From positions 1 to 38,573 of the forward strand of contig JANXSU010000111.1 of assembly GCA_025356545.1 (NCBI GenBank): DNA of 38,573 bases, written 5' to 3'. The DNA comes from Comamonadaceae bacterium. GTDB taxonomy: Bacteria; Pseudomonadota; Gammaproteobacteria; Burkholderiales; Burkholderiaceae_C. Both the position numbers and the translations under genes were made by a program. The notes under the pieces were generated by a model that searched no databases, had not been told where the DNA came from, and saw nothing but the letters and a program-made list of their open reading frames with translations. Positions 9,141 through 18,510 of this stretch are shown here, piece after piece (the stretch's first letter is position 1; every line of letters starts with the position of its first letter).

Positions 9141-10247
9141 ATGCGATTCATTTCATCCTTGTTAACTGCACTACTGCTGGTCTCCCTGAACACTGCGGCG
9201 CAAGCCCAGATCCTGATAGGTCAAACGGCAGGATTCACTGGCTCGGTGGCGGCAGGCGTCAAAGAAACGACAGATGGTGCACGGCTCTATATCGACGCCG
9301 TCAATGCCAAAGGTGGTGTCAATGGACAAAAGATCGAACTGATCTCACTTGACGACAAATTTGATCCCAAGTTGGCGTCTGAAAATGCGCGCCAGTTAAT
9401 TGAAGAAAAAAATGTAGTTGCGCTGTTTCTGACTCGCGGCACACCTCACACTGAGGCCATCATTCCACTGCTTGACAAGCACGGCGTGCCTCTGATCGGC
9501 CCCTCCACGGGCGCTATGTCGCTTCACCAACCCGTACGCAGTCATGTATTCAACGTGCGCGCCACCTACCAGCGAGAAGCGGAAAAAGCCGTGCTGCATC
9601 TGGCGTCCAGCGGCATGAACAAAATTGCCGTAGTGCACGTGGACGACAGTTTTGGCCTAGATGGACTGACCGGGGCTCAGAAAGGTTTCACTGAGGCCAG
9701 TATTAGCGCCGTTGCAATAGAAAAATTTGACCGGGTCAAGCCTGATTTTTCCAAAATCACACCTGTTATTTTGAAATCTGGTGCACAAGCCGTTGTCATG
9801 ATTGCCTCGGGCACGGCGGCGGTGGATGGCATCAAAGCCCTACGGGCTGCAGGCAGTGCGGTGCAAGTCGTCACACTGTCCAACAACGCCTCCACAGGGT
9901 TCATCAAAAACCTAGGTGATCAAGCTCGAGGCGTGATCGTTTCCCAGGTTTTCCCCCAGTCGATCAACTTCGCACTAGTCAAAGAGGCAAACGACTTGGC
10001 ACGAGGAAAGAACCTCGCGGAGGTCAGCCCCGCCATGCTGGAAGGCTTCGCATCAGCCAAAGTAATGGTTGAAGCCCTGCGACGAACTGGCAGCAAACCC
10101 ACCAGGGAGCGACTGCAGTCAGTATTAGAGAACTTTGGGAAATTTGATCTTGGTGGCCTAGCAGTCAGCTACTCCATCAAAAATCACACCGGATTGGACT
10201 TCTCCGACTTGTCCATTATTTCCTCAGACGGCCGATTCCGCCGCTGA
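9141..10247 (+). CDS. ABC transporter substrate-binding protein (Peripla_BP_6 / branched-chain amino acid type)
   Basis: Signal peptide, then QILIGQTAGFTGSVAAGVKETTDGARLYIDAVNAKGGVNGQKIELISLDDKFDP..., typical of LivJ-like receptors. Confidence 0.9.
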   Translation: MRFISSLLTALLLVSLNTAAQAQILIGQTAGFTGSVAAGVKETTDGARLYIDAVNAKGGVNGQKIELISLDDKFDPKLASENARQLIEEKNVVALFLTRGTPHTEAIIPLLDKHGVPLIGPSTGAMSLHQPVRSHVFNVRATYQREAEKAVLHLASSGMNKIAVVHVDDSFGLDGLTGAQKGFTEASISAVAIEKFDRVKPDFSKITPVILKSGAQAVVMIASGTAAVDGIKALRAAGSAVQVVTLSNNASTGFIKNLGDQARGVIVSQVFPQSINFALVKEANDLARGKNLAEVSPAMLEGFASAKVMVEALRRTGSKPTRERLQSVLENFGKFDLGGLAVSYSIKNHTGLDFSDLSIISSDGRFRR

Positions 10248-10255
10248 TCGAGACA

Positions 10256-10774
10256 TCAGACCTTGAGCAAGCGTGCCAGTTGACGGCAGGCTTTTGGGCC
10301 TACTGCATCTTGAATTTTTGGTAAGAGACTCACTAGATCATCAAAATCGCCTGCCCCTTGCACCGCAAGATTTAATCGAAAACCACGCAAACCCAGTGAT
10401 GACGTCAACTGAGTAGCCACAGTGCAAGCCATTGCGTAGCGCTCTTGTCGAGAAAGCAGTCCGATGCGCTCGACATCTCGCGCAATTTCCGAATCAGGCT
10501 CCCAGGACGGATCACCTGACGACAGGCTGGCCACCGCGGGTGCCGGTGCAGACACTCCTGCTGCTGCCACTGGACTCAAAAAACCTTGGAGTACCAAGTA
10601 GTCAATATCCGCCTGAGTCACCCCCAAACCGGTGACGGCTTGCAAAATTTGTTCCGTCGTTTTCAGCCCATCGAACATGATGAAAGCTGATCGCTGCCGG
10701 GCCGAAAGCAGAGACGACCGCTCCTTAAACGCCTGTTGACCGAGTTCAGTTTTTAGATGTTTCATGGGTTTCAA
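10256..10774 (-). CDS. hypothetical protein
   Basis: 172 aa ORF, coding-like composition; no family recognised. Confidence 0.65.
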   Translation of the reverse strand: MKPMKHLKTELGQQAFKERSSLLSARQRSAFIMFDGLKTTEQILQAVTGLGVTQADIDYLVLQGFLSPVAAAGVSAPAPAVASLSSGDPSWEPDSEIARDVERIGLLSRQERYAMACTVATQLTSSLGLRGFRLNLAVQGAGDFDDLVSLLPKIQDAVGPKACRQLARLLKV

Positions 10775-10815
10775 TGTTAAGCCATTTTGGTTTTTTACAT
10801 TCCAACCCGCTCATC

Positions 10816-10989
10816 TTACTTGGCAGAACTGGCGGGGGCAATCGGTGTTTGCGCAGGGCTATTTGCAGGTGCATGAATGGCTTCTTCGCCATGCTTTTCA
10901 CCACCCATGTCCAGCTTGTCACCGCCCTTCATGATGACAAAAAGTGCCAACGCGGCGAAGATAACAAATCCAACAAAAATTTTCCACAT
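10816..10989 (-). CDS. small single-pass membrane protein (57 aa)
   Basis: MWKIFVGFVIFAALALFVIMKGGDKLDMGGEKHGEEAIHAPANSPAQTPIAPASSAK; ATG preceded by AGGAGAAAATC on the minus strand; N-terminal TM helix. Confidence 0.65.
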   Translation of the reverse strand: MWKIFVGFVIFAALALFVIMKGGDKLDMGGEKHGEEAIHAPANSPAQTPIAPASSAK

Positions 10990-10997
10990 GATTTTCT

Positions 10998-11030
10998 CCT
11001 GAAAAAAAGCCCTCCAGAGGAGGGCTTGTT
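10998..11030 (-). terminator. rho-independent terminator of the MFS transporter gene
   Basis: Minus strand: AGCCCTCCTCTGGAGGGCTTTTTTTC, a GC-rich stem followed by a T run, just 3' of the MFS stop codon. Confidence 0.85.
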
Positions 11031-11095
11031 GATCCCACATCAACCCGCCGAAGCGGATCAAAGGGGTGTAACAGCAAGCACAAGGCTTGGCAAGC

Positions 11096-12754
11096 TTAGT
11101 CGTTGGCGTAAATATCCACGTCTTTGGTTTCCTTGACGAACAACATGCCGATAACAAACGTCATACCAGCAATGATGATCGGATACCACAGGCCGTTGTA
11201 CATATTGCCGGTTTGCGCCACGATGGCGAACGCCGTGGTGGGCAGCAGGCCCCCGAACCAGCCGTTACCAATGTGGTAGGGCAATGACATCGAGGTGTAG
11301 CGGATGCGGGTGGGGAACATCTCCACCAACATGGCGGCAATCGGGCCGTACACCATGGTGACCAACAGCACAAGGTAAGCCAGGATGGCGATGACCATCA
11401 CTTTGTCCACCTTGGCCATGTCAGCCTTGGCGGGGTAGCCAGCGAGCTTGAGGTTCTCGGCCACAGCCTTCTTGAACGCGACGTCCTTGGCTTTGGCTTC
11501 ATCAGCGGGCAGGCCTTTGGCGGTATAGCTTGGGATCTCAACTTCACCAATTTTGATGCTGGCCACAGTATCAGCGCCACCAATGGCGTTCTCATAGCTC
11601 ACCGACGCGCCAGCCAACACTTGCTTGGCAATGTCGCAGGAGCTGGTGAACTTTTGCGTACCGGTCGGGTTGAACTGGAACGAGCACTCACGGGGATTGG
11701 CGGTGACCACGACTTTGTTCTTCTGCTGCGCAGCGTACAGGTCAGGGTTGGCGGCCTTGGTCAGCGCTTCAAACACGGGGAAGTAAGTCAGCACAGCCAA
11801 CAAGCAACCGGCCATGATGATGGGCTTGCGACCAATCTTGTCAGACAAGGTGCCGAAGATGACGAAGAACGGCGTGCCGATCAGCAGGGAGATAGCCACA
11901 TAGATGTTGGCCGTAGCACCGTCCACCTTGAGCGCTTGCGTCAGGAAGAACAAGGCGTAGAACTGACCTGAGTACCACACCACAGCTTGACCTGCGGTCA
12001 AACCGATCAGGGCCAAGATCACGATTTTGAGGTTTTTCCACTGGCCGAAAGACTCGGACAACGGGGCCTTGGAGGTCTTGCCTTCAGCCTTCATTTTGGC
12101 GAAAGCGGGCGACTCGTTCATGGACAAGCGGATGTACACCGAAATGGCCAGCAAGAAGATTGATACCAAGAAAGGCACGCGCCAACCCCAATCGGCAAAC
12201 GCTTCCTCACCAATGGCGGTACGCGTACCCAGAATCACCATCAGGGACAAGAACAGGCCCAAGGTGGCCGTGGTCTGAATCCAAGAGGTGTAGGCGCCGC
12301 GCTTGCCGTGCGGCGAGTGCTCGGCCACGTAAGTGGCAGCACCACCGTACTCACCACCCAGCGCCAAGCCTTGCAGCAGACGCAAAGCGATCAGGATGAT
12401 GGGGGCGGCCACGCCGATGCTGGCGTAGTTAGGCAGAACGCCCACAACGAAGGTGGACAGGCCCATGATCAAAATGGTGACCAGGAAGGTGTACTTGCGG
12501 CCAATCATGTCGCCCAGGCGACCAAAGAAGATGGCACCGAAAGGACGCACGATGAAGCCGGCAGCAAAAGCCAGCAGCGCGAAGATGAAGGCAGAGCCTG
12601 CATCCAAACCGCTGAAGAACTGCTTGGCAATGATGGCGGCCAGTGAGCCGTAAAGGTAGAAGTCGTACCATTCAAACACGGTGCCGAGGGAAGAGGCAAA
12701 AATCACCTTCTTCTCTTCGGGCGTCATGGGCCGGTGAGCCGCTGTAGTTGCCAT
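11096..12754 (-). CDS. MFS transporter, metabolite:H+ symporter (MHS, ProP/ShiA-like)
   Basis: GTVFEWYDFYLYGSLAAIIAKQFF and GRLGDMIGRKYTF motifs. Start placed at MATTAAHRPM with GGAG upstream; the track ORF extends to 12802. Confidence 0.9.
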   Translation of the reverse strand: MATTAAHRPMTPEEKKVIFASSLGTVFEWYDFYLYGSLAAIIAKQFFSGLDAGSAFIFALLAFAAGFIVRPFGAIFFGRLGDMIGRKYTFLVTILIMGLSTFVVGVLPNYASIGVAAPIILIALRLLQGLALGGEYGGAATYVAEHSPHGKRGAYTSWIQTTATLGLFLSLMVILGTRTAIGEEAFADWGWRVPFLVSIFLLAISVYIRLSMNESPAFAKMKAEGKTSKAPLSESFGQWKNLKIVILALIGLTAGQAVVWYSGQFYALFFLTQALKVDGATANIYVAISLLIGTPFFVIFGTLSDKIGRKPIIMAGCLLAVLTYFPVFEALTKAANPDLYAAQQKNKVVVTANPRECSFQFNPTGTQKFTSSCDIAKQVLAGASVSYENAIGGADTVASIKIGEVEIPSYTAKGLPADEAKAKDVAFKKAVAENLKLAGYPAKADMAKVDKVMVIAILAYLVLLVTMVYGPIAAMLVEMFPTRIRYTSMSLPYHIGNGWFGGLLPTTAFAIVAQTGNMYNGLWYPIIIAGMTFVIGMLFVKETKDVDIYAND

Positions 12755-12877
12755 TGTTATGTCTCCAACAAAGATTGATGGCCTCCAACATGGAGGGTTC
12801 ACGCATTCTTGGGGACGGCACTGACCTCGTTCTTACGCCAAACTTATTTCAAACTGACAAATTAGGTGTTAACCCGC

Positions 12878-12907
12878 GTTAATTTTTTCGCAAAGCAAAA
12901 AATTAAC
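12878..12907. repeat. AT-rich inverted repeat overlapping the stop codon of the isomerase gene
   Basis: gttaatttttt-cgcaaagc-aaaaaattaac: perfect 11-bp arms with an 8-nt loop. Confidence 0.8.
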
Positions 12908-13550
12908 GTTTTCTCAAGATGCCTGCCGGAATTTGTGCAGGCTTTGCCCAACTCGGGCCATTAAACCAGGCGTCCCCGGTAAGGTAGTCACGCAGCATGG
13001 GCAGGGCATCAAAACCCCAGAACACTTTGTCGTCCACGCCGAAGGCGGGCACACCAAAAACACACGCCGCAATGGCCTCATCGGTTTGCTGTTTGAGTTG
13101 CGCTTTCACCGCGTCACTTTGCGGGTCAGCATGCGCCGGCAAGCGCGCATCTAGCGCCTGTAGTCGAGCGGCATCCAGCACGTCCGCCCCACCGCGCCAG
13201 ACGTGATGAAACATGGTTTCGCAAACGTGGCGATTAGGCTCGCCCGCGTTCAAGTGCGCGTGGGCCACGGCCAAACGGAGCAAAGGCAGCGGGTTAAAGG
13301 GATGAACCGCTGGCATTTGTAGATCGACTTGTTGCTTGTGACCCAGCCACTCTACATGCCGATAAGTCCAATCACGCTTAGCTGCAATTTCCGCCGGGCC
13401 GAGTTGTCCATGATGTTGCAGCAGTGCGCCTAGCAGAACCGGCTTGTAGCGCACGGTGTAGCTCAGTCCCATCAGCACTTCGGGCAGTTTCTCAAAAGCC
13501 AGATAGGCATAGGGCGAGATGAAATCAAGGTAGAAAGTAATGTGTTTCAT
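12903..13550 (-). CDS. 2-hydroxychromene-2-carboxylate isomerase / DsbA-like family
   Basis: MKHITFYLDFISPYAYLAFEKLPEV..., ...AIAACVFGVPAFGVDDKVFWGFDALPML... Confidence 0.85.
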   Translation of the reverse strand: MKHITFYLDFISPYAYLAFEKLPEVLMGLSYTVRYKPVLLGALLQHHGQLGPAEIAAKRDWTYRHVEWLGHKQQVDLQMPAVHPFNPLPLLRLAVAHAHLNAGEPNRHVCETMFHHVWRGGADVLDAARLQALDARLPAHADPQSDAVKAQLKQQTDEAIAACVFGVPAFGVDDKVFWGFDALPMLRDYLTGDAWFNGPSWAKPAQIPAGILRKR

Positions 13551-13834
13551 GGGGTGATGAGTTCAGGTTTAGCGATGCGCTGCGCGATGCGTGCCCAGAC
13601 GATCTTCTTGTCATCGTTGTCCATGCTGCGCCATTGCCGCAACTCCTCTAGCGTGCGTGAGCAGCCGACACAAAACTCGCGCAGCGCATCCATGCGGCAG
13701 ACCGAGACGCAAGGCGATGGCACGTCGCCGTTCATGACCTGTACGGCCAGCGCGTGGGCTACGGTAAGCACCTCTGGTTTGGGTGCTGGCGTGCTTGGTA
13801 CTGTAGGTGTTGTGTTCGTCTTCGTCATGCTCAT
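13547..13834 (-). CDS. DUF1289 domain protein
   Basis: SPCVSVCRMDALREFCVGCSRTLEELRQW motif. The longer track ORF (to 14140) overlaps liuE out of frame, so the start is taken at MSMTKTNTT. Confidence 0.85.
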   Translation of the reverse strand: MSMTKTNTTPTVPSTPAPKPEVLTVAHALAVQVMNGDVPSPCVSVCRMDALREFCVGCSRTLEELRQWRSMDNDDKKIVWARIAQRIAKPELITP

Positions 13835-13841
13835 CTCAATG

Positions 13842-14747
13842 TCAAGCCCGCTTGTTGAGCAGCGCCGTCGCCACCCGTGAATTGGACTTGCGCCCGAGAA
13901 AATTGCTGATGAATTGGCCCGCATCCACCAACTTATCCAGATCAATGCCAGTATCAATGCCCATGCCGTGCAGCAGATAAACCACGTCTTCGGTGGCCAC
14001 ATTACCAGTCGCACCCTTGGCATAAGGGCAGCCGCCCAGGCCCGCCACGGAGGTATCAAACTGCCAGATGCCCATTTGCAAGCTGATGAGTGTGTTGGCC
14101 AGCGCCTGGCCATAGGTGTCGTGAAAATGCCCTGACACATCGTTGATGTCGTAATGCCTTAGCGTGGCCTCCATAGCGCGCTGCACCTTGAGCGGTGTGG
14201 CCACGCCAATTGTGTCGGCCACACCCATGTGCTGCACGCCGATGTCTTTCATGCCACGCGCCACGCGCTCCACACGCTCGGGCGAGACCTCGCCCTCGTA
14301 AGGGCAACCCATCGCGCAAGAGATAGCACCCCGCACATAAATGCCTGCCGCACGCGCGGCGGCCACCACCGGGCGAAAGCGCTCAATGCTGTCGTCGATA
14401 GAGCAATTGATGTTGCGCTGGCTAAAAAGCTCACTGGCCGCGCCGAACACCACGATCTCATCAGGCTTAGAGGCCAGCGCAGCCTCAAAACCTTTGAGAT
14501 TGGGGGTGAGCACTGAGTAGCGCACGCCACTTTGGCGCTGGATGCCCGCCATCACCTCGGCGTTGTCCGCCATCTGAGGTACCCATTTGGGGCTGACAAA
14601 GCTGGTGACTTCGATCGCTTTGAGCCCTGCGGCTTGCAGGCGGTGCACCAGCTCCACCTTGATGGCGGAGGGCACAGTCTGTTGTTCGTTTTGCAGGCCG
14701 TCACGCGGGCCGACATCGACGAGTTTGACTTGGGTGGGATGTGTCAT
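13842..14747 (-). CDS. liuE: hydroxymethylglutaryl-CoA lyase
   Basis: VKLVDVGPRDGLQNEQQTVPSAIKVELVHRLQAAGLKAIEVTSFVSPKWVPQMAD and GGCPYAKGATGNVATEDVVYLLHGMG. Confidence 0.95.
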   Translation of the reverse strand: MTHPTQVKLVDVGPRDGLQNEQQTVPSAIKVELVHRLQAAGLKAIEVTSFVSPKWVPQMADNAEVMAGIQRQSGVRYSVLTPNLKGFEAALASKPDEIVVFGAASELFSQRNINCSIDDSIERFRPVVAAARAAGIYVRGAISCAMGCPYEGEVSPERVERVARGMKDIGVQHMGVADTIGVATPLKVQRAMEATLRHYDINDVSGHFHDTYGQALANTLISLQMGIWQFDTSVAGLGGCPYAKGATGNVATEDVVYLLHGMGIDTGIDLDKLVDAGQFISNFLGRKSNSRVATALLNKRA

Positions 14748-14759
14748 TTTGAATTCCTT

Positions 14760-15680
14760 TCAATAGCCCTTGTCGCGGCTCACCACACCGGCAATCGGTT
14801 CGCCACGCTCCAGTGCCATGATCTTGCCGACCATCTGGGCAATGCTTTCATCGCGCAGCGTGCGTGCCGAGGTGTGGGGCGTGAGGGTGATTTTCGGGTG
14901 TTTCCAGAAAGTGTGCTGTGCAGGCAAGGGCTCTTGACGAAACACGTCCAGCGCCGCACCGGCCAGATGGCCACTGTCGAGCAGGGCAATCAAGTCCTCG
15001 TCCACCAGATGGGCACCACGCGCCACGTTGATGAGGTAGCCGCCCGGCTGGAGTTGCGCCAGCGTCTCGCGCCGCAAAATGCCACGGGTCTCATCGGTCA
15101 AGGGCAGCAGGCACACCAGCACCTTGCTGGCCGCTAAAAACGCGGGCAATTGCGCCTCGCCCGCAAAGCAGCGCACGCCTTCAATGGCCTTAGGGGAACG
15201 GCTCCAACCCACCACGGGGAAATCAAACTGGGCCACGGCCTGCGCCACGCGCTGCCCCAGCACGCCCAGGCCCATGATGCCCACCGGACAATCCGAGCGA
15301 AGTCGTGGCTTGCGAAACGCCCATTGACCTTGGTTCATCCCCGCTTCGTAATGATCGAGTTCGCGAAAGTGGCGAATCACCGCATGGCACACAAACTCCG
15401 CCATTTGCGCCGACATGCCCGCGTCGTCCAGCCGCACGATCAAGGTCTGCGCGGGCACTTGGAGTTGCAGCAAGGCATCGACCCCCGCGCCGATATTGAA
15501 CAGCGCGCGGATGTGGGGCTGCTCGTCCAAAAACTGTTGCGGCGGTGCCCAGACGACGCCGTAGTCAGCTGGCGCAGCACCGGGCGACCAGACCTCCACC
15601 TCGGCCTGTGGCAAGGCCGCGCGCAAACCCGCCAGCCAGGGCTCGGACTTGGTGTCTGCGTAACAAAAGCTGATTCGCAT
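14760..15680 (-). CDS. ghrA: glyoxylate/hydroxypyruvate reductase A family (D-2-hydroxyacid dehydrogenase)
   Basis: GIMGLGVLGQRVAQA, LINVARGAHLVDEDLIALLDSGHLAGAALDVFRQEPLP. Confidence 0.9.
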   Translation of the reverse strand: MRISFCYADTKSEPWLAGLRAALPQAEVEVWSPGAAPADYGVVWAPPQQFLDEQPHIRALFNIGAGVDALLQLQVPAQTLIVRLDDAGMSAQMAEFVCHAVIRHFRELDHYEAGMNQGQWAFRKPRLRSDCPVGIMGLGVLGQRVAQAVAQFDFPVVGWSRSPKAIEGVRCFAGEAQLPAFLAASKVLVCLLPLTDETRGILRRETLAQLQPGGYLINVARGAHLVDEDLIALLDSGHLAGAALDVFRQEPLPAQHTFWKHPKITLTPHTSARTLRDESIAQMVGKIMALERGEPIAGVVSRDKGY

Positions 15681-15684
15681 GGGG

Positions 15685-17751
15685 CTACGCCGTCACCGCC
15701 AAAGCGGATGTCAATCGCAGTAACTCAGCCCCCTCGGCCACCTGATCCCCAGGCGCATAGAGCAACTCAGCCACCAACCCATCGGCAGGCGCGGCAATGG
15801 TGTGCTCCATCTTCATGGCCTCCATGATGGCCAGCACCTGCCCGGCCTTCACAGCGTCCCCGGTCTGGACAGCAAAGGACACGACCTTGCCCGGCATCGG
15901 CGCGGTCAGGCGACCGCCCTGCGTGGGCGCTTCACCGGCATGCGAGAAGACATCAATCGCTATTATTTTGGTAGCTGCTTGTGGACTGAATACATGGGTT
16001 TCAGCACCTTTTTCATGTGAAATGGTGTGGCAAATAGCCGTCAAACGGCGTTCAGCAAATTCAATCACCAAACCTTGTGCCGTGGCGGTGAACTGCAATG
16101 CGCCTTGCACTGTGAGCCCCGTTGCTGGGGCATCCAGCGGCATCGCAACGTCTGCGCTGTGCACGCTCAGATGCATCGCACCGTCTCGCTCGTAGCGCAA
16201 GTTCGCCCGCACCGGCGTGCCATGAAACTCCAAATCAAAACGACGGGTAACCGCACCATAAGCGCGCCAGCCGTCACGGCGGCTGAAGGGGTCGGTGGTT
16301 TGCAGGGCGCGCTCGGCCACCAAGGTGCTGGCAATGTGCGCAGCAGCGGCCAAGGGCAAGCCCAGTTTCTCTTGGTGCAGCAAACGCGCTTGTTCACGCG
16401 GAATCAGCGCCGTGTCCAACTGGGCCTGCGCAAACGAGGGGCTTTGCAGCACGTGGCGCAAGAACTGCACATTGCTGTGCAAGCCCACGATTTGCGTTTG
16501 CGCCAAGGCGCGGTCAAGCCGGGCCAGGGCATCTTCACGGTTCGCGCCGTGCACGATCAGCTTGGCCAGCATCGAGTCGTAATAGGGCGAGATGACATCG
16601 CCCTCTCGCACGCCCGAATCGACCCGCACCGCACCCCGTGCAAACGTCACGCCTTCGGGCCAACGTAGCACCTGTAGCGTGCCAGTGGAGGGCAAGAAAT
16701 CATGGTCTGGGTTCTCGGCACACAGGCGCGCTTCAATCGCGTGGCCGGTGATGTGCAACTGGTCTTGTTGCAAAGGTAATTTTTCACCACAAGCCACACG
16801 CAGTTGCCACTCCACCAGGTCTTGCCCGGTAATGGCTTCGGTCACGGGGTGCTCCACCTGCAAGCGGGTGTTCATCTCCATAAAGTAGAACGTCATGCCA
16901 CCATCAGGCTGTTGTTCCACAATGAACTCCACCGTGCCCGCACCCACATAGTTCACCGCCCGCGCAGCGGCCACCGCAGCCGCGCCCATTTCAGCGCGCA
17001 GGGCACCGGTCATGCCCGGTGCGGGCGCTTCCTCCAGCACTTTTTGGTGGCGGCGCTGCACCGAACAATCGCGCTCGAAAAGGTGCACGTAGTTGCCATG
17101 GGTGTCGCCAAACACCTGCACCTCGATGTGGCGTGGGCGTTGCACATACTTCTCGATCAGCACCGCGTCACTGCCAAAGCTGTGAATGGCTTCGCGCTGG
17201 CAAGAAGCCAGCGCCGCCTCGAACTCGTCCGCATGGTTGACCACACGCAAACCGCGCCCGCCGCCGCCTGCGCTGGCCTTGATCAACACCGGGTAGCCGA
17301 TGGCGTCGGCCTCGCGCTGGAGCAGCGCCGGGTCTTGGTCACTGCCGTGGTAGCCCGGCACCAGGGGCACGCCTGCAGCGCCCATGAGCCGCTTGGACTC
17401 GGCCTTCAAACCCATGGCCTGGATACTGCCCGGCGCGGGGCCGATGAACACCAGCCCGGCGTCCGCGCAGGCTTGCGCAAAGTCCGCGTTCTCGCTCAAG
17501 AAACCATAGCCCGGGTGAATGGCCTGCGCGCCCGTGGCAAGTGCGGCCTCGATGATGCGTTGGCCATTCAAGTAACTTTGCGCAGGCGTGTTGCCGCCGA
17601 TGTGCACTGACTCGTCACAGGCACTGACATGCTGGGCTTGGGCATCGACGTCGGAATAGACTGCTACTGTTTTAATAGCTAGACGTGCGCATGTAGCGGC
17701 CACGCGGCAGGCGATTTCACCTCGGTTAGCGATGAGGATTTTGTTGAACAT
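15685..17751 (-). CDS. liuD: methylcrotonyl-CoA carboxylase alpha (biotin-containing) subunit
   Basis: Biotin carboxylase N-terminus MFNKILIANRGEIACRV; biotinyl motif LAIMEAMKMEHTIAAPADG near the C-terminus. Confidence 0.95.
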   Translation of the reverse strand: MFNKILIANRGEIACRVAATCARLAIKTVAVYSDVDAQAQHVSACDESVHIGGNTPAQSYLNGQRIIEAALATGAQAIHPGYGFLSENADFAQACADAGLVFIGPAPGSIQAMGLKAESKRLMGAAGVPLVPGYHGSDQDPALLQREADAIGYPVLIKASAGGGGRGLRVVNHADEFEAALASCQREAIHSFGSDAVLIEKYVQRPRHIEVQVFGDTHGNYVHLFERDCSVQRRHQKVLEEAPAPGMTGALRAEMGAAAVAAARAVNYVGAGTVEFIVEQQPDGGMTFYFMEMNTRLQVEHPVTEAITGQDLVEWQLRVACGEKLPLQQDQLHITGHAIEARLCAENPDHDFLPSTGTLQVLRWPEGVTFARGAVRVDSGVREGDVISPYYDSMLAKLIVHGANREDALARLDRALAQTQIVGLHSNVQFLRHVLQSPSFAQAQLDTALIPREQARLLHQEKLGLPLAAAAHIASTLVAERALQTTDPFSRRDGWRAYGAVTRRFDLEFHGTPVRANLRYERDGAMHLSVHSADVAMPLDAPATGLTVQGALQFTATAQGLVIEFAERRLTAICHTISHEKGAETHVFSPQAATKIIAIDVFSHAGEAPTQGGRLTAPMPGKVVSFAVQTGDAVKAGQVLAIMEAMKMEHTIAAPADGLVAELLYAPGDQVAEGAELLRLTSALAVTA

Positions 17752-17760
17752 GAATAGCCT

Positions 17761-18510
17761 TTACAAATTGCGCTGAGCCGATGCACTGGATTCCAGCCTT
17801 CGCGGGAATAACGAATTGAGGAGAGATAAATCTAGACAAGCCGCACCCGCTTCAGCCGATGACTGTGCAAAGCGGGGGATGTGTCCGAGTAAGGGCGCGG
17901 GCAATCTGCCTGCCAAGGCTTGGATGTTTTCTGGCACATAGGCCATTTCAGTATCCACCGTGTTGGCCACCCAACCCGCCAGCACCAGCCCGCGCGCAGC
18001 GATGGCCTGCGCGGTGAGCAACGCCTGGCTGATGCAGCCCAGGCGCAGACCCACGACCAAGATGACCGGCAAAGCGAGTTGCTGCGCTAGATCGGCCGTG
18101 TCGAAATAGTCGGTCAGTGGCACACAAAAGCCCCCCACGCCTTCAACCACCACCGCGTCCGACTGGTCCCGCAGTTGTCCGTAGCAAGACAGGATTTGCG
18201 CCGGGTCAATCGTCACCCCATCGATGGCGGCGGCGATGTGCGGTGCGGCCGGTGTGGAGAACACATAGGGCGCCGTCAGGGTCTGAGGGAATTGCAATGT
18301 CGAGGCTGCCGCCAACGCCTCCACATCCTCATTGCGCCAAGCACCCTCACGCCACACGGCTCCGGCTGCCACCGGCTTCATGCCCGCCACGCGCGCCCCG
18401 CTTTGCGCGAAGGCGTGCAGCAAGGCGCAGGATACGAAGGTCTTGCCGATCTCAGTGTCGGTGCCGGTGACAAAGCAAGAAAACGGACGTGAATGTGAGT
18501 GTGGAGTCAT
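17761..18510 (-). CDS. bioD: dethiobiotin synthase
   Basis: CFVTGTDTEIGKTFVSCALLHAF, VVVEGVGGFCVPLTD. Start taken at [10 protein letters not shown] next to the bioF stop; the track ORF runs to 18651. Confidence 0.92.
   Translation of the reverse strand: MTPHSHSRPFSCFVTGTDTEIGKTFVSCALLHAFAQSGARVAGMKPVAAGAVWREGAWRNEDVEALAAASTLQFPQTLTAPYVFSTPAAPHIAAAIDGVTIDPAQILSCYGQLRDQSDAVVVEGVGGFCVPLTDYFDTADLAQQLALPVILVVGLRLGCISQALLTAQAIAARGLVLAGWVANTVDTEMAYVPENIQALAGRLPAPLLGHIPRFAQSSAEAGAACLDLSLLNSLFPRRLESSASAQRNL

Noticed and set aside
13835-14140. Upstream extension of the DUF1289 ORF
   Set aside because: Overlaps liuE out of frame; the DUF1289 gene most likely starts at 13834.
16027-17610. Plus-strand ORFs opposite liuD (16027..16668, 16804..17610)
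   Set aside because: Antisense to a strongly supported biotin carboxylase gene; low-complexity translations.
17640-17690. Sequence ctgctactgttttaatagctagacg resembling the liuD-linker AT-rich island
   Set aside because: Encodes the conserved biotin carboxylase segment LAIKTVAVYSD, so the resemblance is probably coincidental.
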